NCBI RefSeq assembly: GCF_029774175.1
Contig: NZ_CP103834.1
Location: 134,501 to 198,500 of the forward strand
Length of the DNA stretch: 64,000 nt
Source: Actinobacillus genomosp. 1
Lineage (GTDB): Bacteria; Pseudomonadota; Gammaproteobacteria; Enterobacterales; Pasteurellaceae
Direction: 5' to 3'
Notes under the pieces: model-generated
The model's database searches: none
What the model was told of the DNA's origin: nothing
Seen by the model: the letters and a program-made list of their open reading frames with translations, nothing else
Translations under genes and position numbers: made by a program
Shown: piece after piece, positions 42,949 through 50,717 of the stretch
How the letters are laid out: every line of letters begins with the position of its first letter
Position numbering within the stretch: position 1 is the stretch's first letter

Positions 42949-45232
42949 TGCGATAGACGTATTGGATCGTATTCGTCAAGGTAACCAATCCGGTAAATTA
43001 TGGGAGTTTCCGGGTGGAATTCACCCGATGCAAAATAAAAAACAATCGAATCAAAAGCCGATTCGCAGTTTACATCTACCTAAATTTTTCTATGTGCCGG
43101 TGGTACAACATTCGGGCTGGGCGGGCGAGTTGTTGGTTAAGATTGGCGATCGTGTATTAAAAGGGCAGCCGCTGACCAAGGGTGATAATTATCGCCAGTT
43201 GCCGGTACACGCACCGACATCGGGCACGGTTATCGGCATTGAGCCTTATGTATCCGCACATCCGTCCGGTTTACCCGAGATTACCGTAATTATTGAAACG
43301 GACGGTAAAGACGAATGGATTGAACGTCAGCCGATAGACGATTTCTTAACGCTGACAAGCGGTCAAATTATCGAAAAAGTTTACCAATACGGTATTGCCG
43401 GTTTAGGCGGTGCGGTGTTCCCGACCGCTTCAAAACTCAGTTTGGCGGATAAGCGTTGTAAAGTATTGATTATCAACGGAGCGGAGTGCGAACCTTACAT
43501 TACTTGTGATGATCGTCTGATGCAGGATTATACTCATGAGTTTCTTGAAGGAATCCGTATTTTACGTTATGTGTTACGTCCGGAAGAAGTCGTATTAGCG
43601 ATTGAAGATAATAAACCGCAAGCGATTAAAGCGATGGAACAAGCCTTAAAAGGCTCGAACGATATTACCTTACGCATAATTCCAACCATTTATCCGTCAG
43701 GTGCGAGCGATCAATTGGTACAAGTCTTAACCGGTTTAGAGATTCCGCAAGGTAAACGTACCATCGAAATGGGTATAGTGATGCACAATGTCGGTACGGC
43801 ATTTGCGGTTAAGCGTGCGGTAATGGATGATGAGCCTTTGATTGAACGAGTGGTGACGCTGACCGGCGATAAAATTCGTAATAAAGGCAATGTGTGGGCA
43901 AGACTGGGTACCCCGATTCAACATTTACTGGAGCAAGTAGATTATCAAGCGGATAGCCGTTTTCCGGTCTTTTTAGGCGGACCGATGACCGGTTTTATCC
44001 TGCCGTCATTGCAAACACCGATTACGAAAACAGCAAACTGTATTATTGCGCCGGATCATTTTGAATATGCACCGCCGGAGCCTGAACGTAGCTGTATCCG
44101 TTGTTCAAGTTGTTCGGACGCTTGTCCGGTCGGATTATTGCCGCAGCAGCTTTACTGGTATGCACGCTCGGAAGATCATGATAAGTCGAAAGAATATCAT
44201 TTGGACGCTTGTATCGAATGTGGCGTTTGTGCTTATGTTTGCCCGAGCTACATTCCGCTGATTCAATATTTCCGCCAAGAAAAAGCTAAAATAGCGGAAA
44301 TTGAAGAAAAAGCGAAAAAAGCGGAAGAAGCGAAAATTCGTTTTGAAGCGAGAGAAGCTCGTTTACAAAAAGAAAAAGAAGCTCGAACCGCACGTATCGC
44401 ACAAGCGGCGGATAAACGCCGAGAAGAAATAGCAAATTCTGCCGGAGAAGATCCAGTTGCGGCAGCACTTGCCCGTATTAAGGCGAAAAAAGCAGAAACC
44501 GAAACAGCGGTGGAAGCAGTCCATACAAAAGCTAATGGTGATCCGGATAATAGTGAGTTAATGGCGCAACGCAGAGCAAGACGCTTGGCAAAACAAGCGG
44601 AGGCTGCAGCTGAAGCAAGTAACGAGAATTTATCGGTTAATACCGTACAACAGGATAAAGAAACTGATCCTAAGAAAGCGGCAGTCGCAGCGGCGTTAGC
44701 TCGTGCAAGAGCGAAAAAAGCAGCTCAAACGCCGGAACAAGCGGTTGAAAATACCGAAAAAGTTGCAACTGCAACCGAAGCGGAAGACCCGCGTAAAGCG
44801 GCGGTTGCGGCGGCGTTAGCCAGAGCGAAAGCGAAGAAAGAGGCTCAGCAAGTCGCTGAACAAGCGGTCGAAAATGCCGAAAAAGTTGCAACTGCAGCCG
44901 AAACGGAAGACCCACGCAAAGCGGCGGTTGCAGCGGCGTTAGCCAGAGCAAAAGCGAAGAAAGCGGCACAACAATCCGCTGAACAAGCGGTTGAAAATAC
45001 TGAAAAAGTTGCAACTGCAACCGAAGCGGAAGACCCGCGTAAAGCGGCGGTTGCGGCAGCGTTAGCCAGAGCGAAAGCGAAGAAAGCGGCCCAAATGCCA
45101 GAACAAGCGGTCGAAAATGCCGAAAAAGTTGCAACTGCAACCGAAGCGGAAGATCCGCGTAAAGCGGCGGTTGCAGCGGCAATAGCAAGAGCTAAAGCGA
45201 AGAAAATGGGGCAAGAGCCACCAAATGACTAA
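42941..45232 (+). CDS. rsxC: Electron transport complex subunit RsxC (RnfC) with repeat tail
   Basis: 763 residues from ATG at 42941 (GGAGG 5 bp upstream). N-terminal NqrA-like domain, NADH/FMN domain (GIAGLGGAVFPTASKL, NGAECEPYITCDDRLM) and two 4Fe-4S motifs CIRCSSCSDACPVGLLP and CIECGVCAYVCPSYIP (about 380-445). After about residue 450 a basic, Ala/Lys/Glu-rich coiled region ends in four full 40-41-residue repeats and a partial fifth (DPRKAAVAAALARAKAKK). The core is conserved; the tail is a variable feature of gammaproteobacterial RsxC. Confidence 0.95.
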   Translation: MSNAIDVLDRIRQGNQSGKLWEFPGGIHPMQNKKQSNQKPIRSLHLPKFFYVPVVQHSGWAGELLVKIGDRVLKGQPLTKGDNYRQLPVHAPTSGTVIGIEPYVSAHPSGLPEITVIIETDGKDEWIERQPIDDFLTLTSGQIIEKVYQYGIAGLGGAVFPTASKLSLADKRCKVLIINGAECEPYITCDDRLMQDYTHEFLEGIRILRYVLRPEEVVLAIEDNKPQAIKAMEQALKGSNDITLRIIPTIYPSGASDQLVQVLTGLEIPQGKRTIEMGIVMHNVGTAFAVKRAVMDDEPLIERVVTLTGDKIRNKGNVWARLGTPIQHLLEQVDYQADSRFPVFLGGPMTGFILPSLQTPITKTANCIIAPDHFEYAPPEPERSCIRCSSCSDACPVGLLPQQLYWYARSEDHDKSKEYHLDACIECGVCAYVCPSYIPLIQYFRQEKAKIAEIEEKAKKAEEAKIRFEAREARLQKEKEARTARIAQAADKRREEIANSAGEDPVAAALARIKAKKAETETAVEAVHTKANGDPDNSELMAQRRARRLAKQAEAAAEASNENLSVNTVQQDKETDPKKAAVAAALARARAKKAAQTPEQAVENTEKVATATEAEDPRKAAVAAALARAKAKKEAQQVAEQAVENAEKVATAAETEDPRKAAVAAALARAKAKKAAQQSAEQAVENTEKVATATEAEDPRKAAVAAALARAKAKKAAQMPEQAVENAEKVATATEAEDPRKAAVAAAIARAKAKKMGQEPPND
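44666..45217 (+). repeat. Tandem coding repeat in rsxC tail, each full unit with a USS core
   Basis: About 4.5 units of 120-123 bp. Each encodes DPRKAAVAAALARAKAKK then EQAVEN and EKVATATEAE, with small variations. The EQAVEN codons of the four full units include ACAAGCGGT followed by C or T (near 44739, 44860, 44985, 45105), an uptake core. Third-position differences show the units are not a recent exact duplication. Confidence 0.85.
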
Positions 45233-45869
45233 TTTATTCGACAGCTTATTACCACCGTTGCCTTGGTCATTCTTATTTATTCAAGATTTAATCGGTACGA
45301 TCGTATTTGCCGTGTCGGGTGCAATGGCGGCTCGTCAGCATAAAATGGATATATTCGGTATGTTCATTTTAGCGTTTGTGACCGGTGTAGGCGGCGGTAC
45401 GCTGCGTGATGTGATGATCGGCAGTACGCCGGTTTTTTGGATGAAACAGCCGATCTATGTATTGATGATTACTCTTGCAGTAATTATTACAGCGGTATTT
45501 AAGAATAATATCAGCAAAAAAGAATGGCAAACTGGCTTGCTGATTTTTGATGCGATTGGTTTAGGCGTGTTTACTGTAATTGGTGTACAAAAAGGTTTGG
45601 ATTTCGGGTTACACCCTTTCATTGCGATTGCGTTAGGCGGTATAACCGGCTGCTTTGGCGGTGTGATTCGAGATATTTTACGTAACGAAGTGCCGATCGT
45701 GTTACAAAAAGAAGTGTATGTTACGGCAAGCTTAGTTGGTGGTGTGATTTTTGTATTGTTCTATTCCGCCGGCGTAGAAAGCCGCTGGGTGGATATTGCG
45801 ACGGTCGCTACCGTGATTGTGATACGCTTATTAGCGATTCGATTTAATCTAAATTTACCGAGAATTTAA
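45225..45869 (+). CDS. Trimeric intracellular cation channel (TRIC/UPF0126) family protein
   Basis: 214 residues, seven membrane segments in two repeated halves. Each half has the glycine-rich motif (GVGGGTLRDVMIGSTPVFWM at about 59 and GCFGGVIRDILRNEVPIVLQ at about 142) that forms the TRIC pore. Prokaryotic TRICs conduct K+ and Na+. It overlaps the rsxC end by 8 bp and precedes rsxD by 18 bp, so it is embedded in the rsx operon. Such an insertion is not part of the E. coli operon. Confidence 0.9.
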   Translation: MTNLFDSLLPPLPWSFLFIQDLIGTIVFAVSGAMAARQHKMDIFGMFILAFVTGVGGGTLRDVMIGSTPVFWMKQPIYVLMITLAVIITAVFKNNISKKEWQTGLLIFDAIGLGVFTVIGVQKGLDFGLHPFIAIALGGITGCFGGVIRDILRNEVPIVLQKEVYVTASLVGGVIFVLFYSAGVESRWVDIATVATVIVIRLLAIRFNLNLPRI

Positions 45870-45887
45870 GCGGAAAGGAATTATTTA

Positions 45888-46934
45888 ATGTTTAAAATGG
45901 TCAGCTCTCCCCATACGCATTCGTCGAGTTTAACGGCGAAATTTATGTTATGGGTTATAGCGGCAATGTTACCGGCACTTGGCGTGCAGGTATATTTCTT
46001 TGGTTACGGTGTCTTTATTCAAGTTGCCATTGCAATATTGCTTGCGGTGGTAATTGAAATTACTCTTGCAAAATTACGCCGAAAACCGACCGCTTTTTAT
46101 GTGGCGGATTTAAGCGGTATATTGACAGCGTTAATTTTAGCGATGTCGATTCCGCCTTATGCACCTTATTGGATCATTATTATTGGTGTGATTGTCGCTT
46201 TATTGTTAGCAAAACATAGTTATGGCGGTTTAGGTCAGAATTTATTTAATCCGGCAATGGTTGCTTATGCGTTGTTATTGGTTTCTTTTCCGGTACAAAT
46301 GACCGGCTGGCTGGTGCCGATCGATTTATTAAGTGAACCGCCGACATTCGGTGATGCAATTTCATTGGTATTTTCCGGTGTTACCAGTGACGGCTTTAGT
46401 GTGCACCAATTACTGGGAAGTGTGGACGGTATCGCACAGGCAACACCGCTTGATAGTGCCAAAACCAGTATGCAGAAATTAGGCGTTGATGGGGTAATGC
46501 ATTCGCCGATTTTTAGCGGTATGTTCGCAAATGGTTGGTTGCAAATTAATTTAGCCTTTCTTGCCGGCGGTTTATTGCTAATTTATAAACGCATTATTCA
46601 TTGGCAAATTCCGGCGGCGATGTTAGTTATGTTTGCTTTATTAAGCGGACTAACCGATTTATTGTTACCGCATACTCACTTAAATGTCGTCAGTCAGCTT
46701 TTCAGCGGCGCAATGATGTTCGGTGCTTTCTTTATTGCAACAGACCCTGTTACCGCTTCTATTACGCCTCGCGGCAAATTGATTTTCGGCGGTTTAATCG
46801 GTGTATTCGTGTATTTAATTCGTTACTACGGTAATTATCCGGATGCGGTGGCGTTTTCGGTGTTACTGGCAAATATTTGCGTACCGTTAATTGACCATTA
46901 CACTCAACCAAGATTATATGGAACCGGAAGATAA
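45888..46934 (+). CDS. rsxD: Electron transport complex subunit RsxD (RnfD)
   Basis: 348 residues, about nine membrane segments, homologue of NqrB. FMN-linkage site expected in the periplasmic loop (DSAKTSMQKLGVDG region, about 188-206, in place of SGAT). Conserved GGLGQNLFNPAMVAYALLLV and FFIATDPVTASITPRGKLIF. The FMN acceptor motif here reads S-A-K-T rather than SGAT, as is usual in RsxD. AAAGGAA precedes the ATG. Confidence 0.94.
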   Translation: MFKMVSSPHTHSSSLTAKFMLWVIAAMLPALGVQVYFFGYGVFIQVAIAILLAVVIEITLAKLRRKPTAFYVADLSGILTALILAMSIPPYAPYWIIIIGVIVALLLAKHSYGGLGQNLFNPAMVAYALLLVSFPVQMTGWLVPIDLLSEPPTFGDAISLVFSGVTSDGFSVHQLLGSVDGIAQATPLDSAKTSMQKLGVDGVMHSPIFSGMFANGWLQINLAFLAGGLLLIYKRIIHWQIPAAMLVMFALLSGLTDLLLPHTHLNVVSQLFSGAMMFGAFFIATDPVTASITPRGKLIFGGLIGVFVYLIRYYGNYPDAVAFSVLLANICVPLIDHYTQPRLYGTGR

Positions 46935-47566
46935 TGAATACCTCAAAAATTACCGTTAAGTATGCGTTGTTATTAGGCGTTATCGCTCTGATTTGTACGG
47001 CGGTTTCTACCGGCGTTTATTTGCTGACCAAAGGGCGTATTGATGAAGTAACCGCTGCTCAGCAGCGTCAATTCTTGCAGGAAGTCGTACCAGCGGAGCA
47101 TTTTGATAATGATTTGCTCGGTTCCTGTAAAATTGTAAATCTCCCGAACGCACCTTATTTAAACCGTATTTATATTGCAAAAAAATCGCAAAATTTAACC
47201 GCTTATGCGATTCAAGCTACCGCTCCGGACGGCTATTCTGGCAACATCGTTTTACTTATGGGGATTCAGCCGGACGGTAAAGTACTTGGTGTACGAACGT
47301 TGGAACATAAAGAAACGCCGGGATTGGGCGATAAAATTGAAACTCGCATTTCGGATTGGATTTTGTCCTTTAGCGGGAAACAATTCAGCCTAGAAAATGA
47401 ATCGCAGTGGGCGGTAAAAAAAGACGGCGGTCAGTTTGATCAATTTACCGGTGCGACTATTACTCCCCGTGCGGTGGTGAATAATGTGCGCCAAAGTGCG
47501 AAATGGATAGTTACCGAATTAGCGAAATCGCCGGAACAATTAGAAACTTTCGCAAGTTGTAAATAA
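46934..47566 (+). CDS. rsxG: Electron transport complex subunit RsxG (RnfG)
   Basis: 210 residues. N-terminal membrane helix (about 9-30), then a periplasmic FMN domain with FDQFTGATITPRAVVNNV (about 174-191) holding the FMN-Thr in TGAT. Homologue of NqrC. The start overlaps the rsxD stop by one base (TAATG). Confidence 0.95.
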   Translation: MNTSKITVKYALLLGVIALICTAVSTGVYLLTKGRIDEVTAAQQRQFLQEVVPAEHFDNDLLGSCKIVNLPNAPYLNRIYIAKKSQNLTAYAIQATAPDGYSGNIVLLMGIQPDGKVLGVRTLEHKETPGLGDKIETRISDWILSFSGKQFSLENESQWAVKKDGGQFDQFTGATITPRAVVNNVRQSAKWIVTELAKSPEQLETFASCK

Positions 47567-47577
47567 GATATAAGAGT

Positions 47578-48264
47578 ATGAATACTGAAAATAGAATTCC
47601 CGTCACGGAGATTGATACGACAGAGCAGGCTAATCCGTCCGTTTGGCGTAATTTACTTGCCGAAGGTGTGTGGAAGAATAACGGTGCTTTGGTGCAATTA
47701 TTAGGGCTTTGTCCGTTATTAGCCGTATCAAATAATGTTACGAATGCACTCGGACTAGGGTTAGCGACCTTATTAGTGCTGGTTTGTACCAATACAATGG
47801 TATCGTTATTCCGTAAATTTACCCCAAATGATATTCGTATCCCGATTTATGTGATGGTCATTGCGACAGTCGTGACGGCGGTACAGCTCCTAATGAATGC
47901 TTTTGCCTATCCGGTTTATCAGTCGCTGGGGATTTTTATTCCGCTTATCGTGACCAACTGTATTGTAATCGGGCGAGCGGAAGCTTTTGCTTCAAAAAAT
48001 TCGGTAGCTCATTCCGCCTTTGACGGCTTTGCCATGGGCTTGGGAATGACTTTCAGTCTTGTGATGCTAGGAGCGATTCGAGAACTGATTGGAAACGGTA
48101 CTTTATTTGACGGCTTGGATTTATTACTGGGCGATTGGGCGAAATCTTTACGAATTGATGTGTTACACTTAGACTCGGGTTTATTACTGGCAATTTTACC
48201 TCCCGGTGCATTTATTGGGCTTGGGGTCATTTTGGCGGTAAAGAATTTGATTGATAAGAAATAG
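47578..48264 (+). CDS. rsxE: Electron transport complex subunit RsxE (RnfE)
   Basis: 228 residues, six membrane segments, homologue of NqrD. Cys in LLGLCPLLAVSNNV and IVTNCIVIGRAEAFAS would bind the intramembrane Fe centre. Eleven bp after rsxG; lpxM follows 8 bp later, so transcription probably continues into lpxM. In E. coli the next gene is nth, which is absent here. Confidence 0.95.
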   Translation: MNTENRIPVTEIDTTEQANPSVWRNLLAEGVWKNNGALVQLLGLCPLLAVSNNVTNALGLGLATLLVLVCTNTMVSLFRKFTPNDIRIPIYVMVIATVVTAVQLLMNAFAYPVYQSLGIFIPLIVTNCIVIGRAEAFASKNSVAHSAFDGFAMGLGMTFSLVMLGAIRELIGNGTLFDGLDLLLGDWAKSLRIDVLHLDSGLLLAILPPGAFIGLGVILAVKNLIDKK

Positions 48265-48272
48265 AGAACCGA

Positions 48273-49229
48273 ATGGCAGAACGAATTACAGCCCGAGAAG
48301 GGTATGAACATAAATTTTTAAAGGAATTTTTGTATCCGAAATATTGGGGCGTATGGCTTGGTGTTTTGGCGCTGGTCGTTCTGGCTTATGTGCCGGCTCG
48401 TTTACGTGATAAATTAGCCGTTTTTGTCGGAAGAGTAGTCAAAAATTACTTAAAGAAAAAAGGCAAAAAGCAATATCATCGTGCGGATACAAACTTACGT
48501 TATTGCTTTCCGAATTGGTCCGAACAGCAGCGTGAACAAGTGATTGAGCGAATGTTTATTACCGTAGCACAAACTATGCTGGGGATTGGTGAAATCGCAA
48601 TTCGTTCGGTAAAACATTTACAACGGCGTAGTGAATTTTTAGGCTTGGAACATCTGCAACAAGCTAAACAAAACGGTAAGAATATTATTTTGCTTGTGCC
48701 GCATACGTGGGCGATTGATGCTTCAGGTATTATTCTGCATACGCACGGAATGCCAATGGTTTCAATGTACAACCCTCACCGAAACGCATTGGTTGATTGG
48801 CTTTGGAATGTAACGCGCGAACGTTTCGGCGGAAAAATGCATACACGCCAAAACGGTATTAAACCGTTTCTAAACGATGTGCGTAAAGGCAATATGGGCT
48901 ATTTTTTACCTGATGAGGATTTCGGCGAAGAATTAAGCGTTTACGCCGATTTCTTTGCGACGGAAAAAGCCACCCTACCGGGGCTGAATAAAATGGCTCG
49001 TGTCGCTAATGCGGAAGTGATTCCGATGTTTCCGATTTACAATGCGGAAAAGAGCCTATATCAAATGGAAATTTTGCCGGCGTTGGAATTTTCCGGTGAC
49101 CCGGTGCAATCCGCCCGAGAAATGAATAAAGTGATTGAGTATTTTGTGACGAAAAATCCGGAGCAATACGTATGGATTTTACGTTTACTCAAAACCCGCC
49201 GAAACGGCGAGGATATTTATAAACGCTAG
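48273..49229 (+). CDS. lpxM: Lipid A late acyltransferase LpxM (MsbB)
   Basis: 318 residues. One N-terminal membrane segment (about 28-46), then the acyltransferase domain with catalytic HX4D motif in LLVPHTWAIDASGI, plus GKMHTRQNGIKPFLNDVRKG and GYFLPDEDFGEE. RYWG-like KYWGVWLGVLALV at the start is LpxM-specific and separates it from LpxL. It adds the last acyl chain to Kdo2-lipid A at the inner membrane. Last gene of the rsx transcript with its own strong terminator. Confidence 0.92.
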   Translation: MAERITAREGYEHKFLKEFLYPKYWGVWLGVLALVVLAYVPARLRDKLAVFVGRVVKNYLKKKGKKQYHRADTNLRYCFPNWSEQQREQVIERMFITVAQTMLGIGEIAIRSVKHLQRRSEFLGLEHLQQAKQNGKNIILLVPHTWAIDASGIILHTHGMPMVSMYNPHRNALVDWLWNVTRERFGGKMHTRQNGIKPFLNDVRKGNMGYFLPDEDFGEELSVYADFFATEKATLPGLNKMARVANAEVIPMFPIYNAEKSLYQMEILPALEFSGDPVQSAREMNKVIEYFVTKNPEQYVWILRLLKTRRNGEDIYKR

Positions 49230-49243
49230 TATTGAACGATGAT

Positions 49244-49275
49244 AAAAAAACCGAGCGTTTTCGCTCGGTTTTTTT
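49244..49275. terminator. Bidirectional terminator between lpxM and amidohydrolase
   Basis: Stem with CCGAGCG/CGCTCGG flanked by A7 and T7 and a TTTT loop. Convergent genes on both sides. Confidence 0.94.
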
Positions 49276-49289
49276 GTCGTATGAGAGGG

Positions 49290-50276
49290 TTAGAGTAAAC
49301 CTAATACTTTTCTGCCGTTAATTGAAGCGATATTCGCCATTTCCTCTAAGTTGGTAAAACGGCAACCGGCTGAAAGTAAGCTCAGTTCTTGCCACATATC
49401 GCCTTCACATAACGGCACCATATAGTCGCAGATATTATCGGTACCGATTGCTACGGTAATGCCTTCCGGAATTAACTCGTCCGCCGGTGTAAGTGCGTTG
49501 TGGAACGGTTGTAAGTCTTCTTTACGGCCGCTATCAATCCACGCCATCGGGCAAGCGATAACCATCATTTGCGAATCGCGCATTTTTTGGTAGAGCATTT
49601 TGCGGTATTCTTTCGGATGCGCACCGATAGAAATACCGTGAATCGCGACCACTCGACCTTGCATACCATGTTCAATCGCCTTATCGCATAATTGTTCGGT
49701 TTCTTTTTCTTTCGGCGTGTTAAATTGGTCCACATGCACGTGCAACATTTTACCGAGCGATTTGGCTTTATCCATTAAGATGTCCATCGCTTCCAAGCCT
49801 TTGCCGTAATCCAATTCGTCGCGATAAGGTAAACCGCCGATCATATCCACCATTTCGGAACCGATATCAAACCATTTTTTAGCGGTAGGCTCGATAACCC
49901 CTTTTAAAGTTTGGTTGGCAAATTTTAAAGCGATATCACTTTTATATACTTCGCGTGCTTTATGTGCGGCGATAATCGCACGGTCTTCACATACGCCGTC
50001 GATATCCACAAAAGTACCGAATGCGGTTACCCCTTGTGAAATCATTAATTCGATAGCTTGAGAAAAACGACGGTAATAGTCATCAACCGTCGAGTTACGT
50101 TTCACTTCATCCACTAAGTCCCATTTTTGCTGAAGGTTGGCATTTTGATAAATCGCAATTTTTTCCGGCGTCATAGTAAATGCGCGGTCAGCATGGGCAT
50201 GAGAATTTACCCAACCGCCTTTTTTAATAATTTCGTCACGAATATGGCTTTTAAGCGTACGAATTAATTGGCTCAT
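49290..50276 (-). CDS. Metal-dependent amidohydrolase, cytosine-deaminase-like
   Basis: 328 residues. TIM-barrel amidohydrolase ligands: His26-x-His28 (VNSHAHADR), His179/His181 (LHVHVDQF), His213 (AIHGIS) and Asp280 (IGTDNICD). The layout resembles cytosine deaminase CodA but is about 100 residues shorter, so the substrate is open: a pyrimidine or an aminopyrimidine from thiamine breakdown are candidates. A PurR-type operator lies on its promoter and two terminators lie in its leader; a TPP riboswitch is divergent. AGAGGAA site precedes the ATG. No permease is adjacent. Confidence 0.82.
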   Translation of the reverse strand: MSQLIRTLKSHIRDEIIKKGGWVNSHAHADRAFTMTPEKIAIYQNANLQQKWDLVDEVKRNSTVDDYYRRFSQAIELMISQGVTAFGTFVDIDGVCEDRAIIAAHKAREVYKSDIALKFANQTLKGVIEPTAKKWFDIGSEMVDMIGGLPYRDELDYGKGLEAMDILMDKAKSLGKMLHVHVDQFNTPKEKETEQLCDKAIEHGMQGRVVAIHGISIGAHPKEYRKMLYQKMRDSQMMVIACPMAWIDSGRKEDLQPFHNALTPADELIPEGITVAIGTDNICDYMVPLCEGDMWQELSLLSAGCRFTNLEEMANIASINGRKVLGLL

Positions 50277-50314
50277 GTTAATTTATTCCTCTTTACGACT
50301 TGTTTAATTTAGGT

Positions 50315-50342
50315 AAAAAAAAGATCTCTAGCGAGGAGATCT
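50315..50342 (-). terminator. Second terminator in the amidohydrolase leader
   Basis: On the minus strand AGATCTC/GAGATCT with a 7-nt loop and a following run of eight U, only 38 bp before the ATG at 50276. Termination here would silence the gene, so it has the form of an attenuator. Confidence 0.82.
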
Positions 50343-50360
50343 GTTAAAAATTGAAATGCC

Positions 50361-50466
50361 AAAAAAAGAGCCAAGCACCATAGCGATATGATGTTTGGCC
50401 TAAATGAGTGTTTAAGTATGTTGTAAAGTATTGCATATAAATCTATCTAGTTCCTTTCTGGCACTA
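50361..50466 (-). ncRNA. Candidate leader-derived sRNA or riboswitch-like leader
   Basis: About 105 nt from the predicted start to a strong terminator. It has a small 5' stem CTAGT/ACTAG (50451-50466 region), about 50 nt of unstructured A/C-rich sequence, then GCCAA-CATCATA/TATGGTG-TTGGC (50370-50399) and U7. This is the shape of an Hfq-type sRNA, but the RNA could equally be the 5' part of an attenuated amidohydrolase leader. I recognise no known riboswitch class. Confidence 0.45.
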
Positions 50467-50473
50467 GGGCTAT

Positions 50474-50512
50474 AGTATAGTCCTTTTATCGGAAGAAAGC
50501 AAACGTTTGCCT
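50474..50512 (-). promoter_or_regulatory. Promoter with overlapping PurR-type operator
   Basis: AAGCAAACGTTTGCCT (50497-50512) matches 14 of 16 positions of the PurR consensus ACGCAAACGTTTGCGT. On the minus strand a -35 TTGCTT (50502-50497) lies inside it, with a 17-bp spacer to -10 TATACT (50479-50474). Bound PurR would block the -35. This implies purine control of the amidohydrolase leader. Confidence 0.82.
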
Positions 50513-50519
50513 TTTGAAT

Positions 50520-50548
50520 TTGCATTATGTTTACGCTTGACTTACAAT
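50520..50548 (+). promoter_or_regulatory. Possible promoter of thiB
   Basis: TTGCAT (50520-50525), 17-bp spacer, TACAAT (50543-50548), predicting a start near 50555, just before the riboswitch. The -35 is weak, so this is tentative. Confidence 0.45.
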
Positions 50549-50556
50549 TGATTCGT

Positions 50557-50638
50557 TCTCATTGGGGTGCTTTACGAAGCTGAGAAATACCATACCCGTA
50601 GAACCTGATCTGATTAGTATCAGCGTAGGGATTTGAGA
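50557..50638 (+). promoter_or_regulatory. TPP riboswitch (THI element)
   Basis: Contains the conserved blocks GGGGTGC, GCTGAGAAATAC, ACCCGTAGAACCTGATCTG and ATCAGCGTAGGGA, closed by a P1 stem TCTCA (50557-50561)/TGAGA (50634-50638). It binds thiamine pyrophosphate. It precedes thiB, a thiamine-binding protein, as expected. Confidence 0.97.
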
Positions 50639-50676
50639 TACTTTGATTCTATTTTCTTACAGAAAAAGTATATTTC

Positions 50677-50712
50677 GCTCAAATCCTTCTATATTATCCG
50701 AATTTAGAAGGA
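50677..50712 (+). promoter_or_regulatory. Expression platform of the TPP riboswitch (RBS sequestration)
   Basis: CTCAAATCC (50678-50686) is fully complementary to the 3' side of the P1 region (GGATTTGAG, 50629-50637). The overlapping TCCTTCTA (50684-50691) is fully complementary to TAGAAGGA (50705-50712), which is the thiB ribosome site. The two pairings exclude each other, giving an off state with TPP and an on state without it. Confidence 0.85.
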
Positions 50713-50717
50713 CATCT

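Noticed and set aside
44670..45188. Long minus-strand frame opposite the RsxC repeats
   Set aside because: It only mirrors the repeat (Leu/Pro/Arg-rich) and has no independent signals.
44666..45217. Regularly spaced repeats considered as a CRISPR array
   Set aside because: Units are about 120 bp, in frame within rsxC, with no unique spacers and no cas genes.
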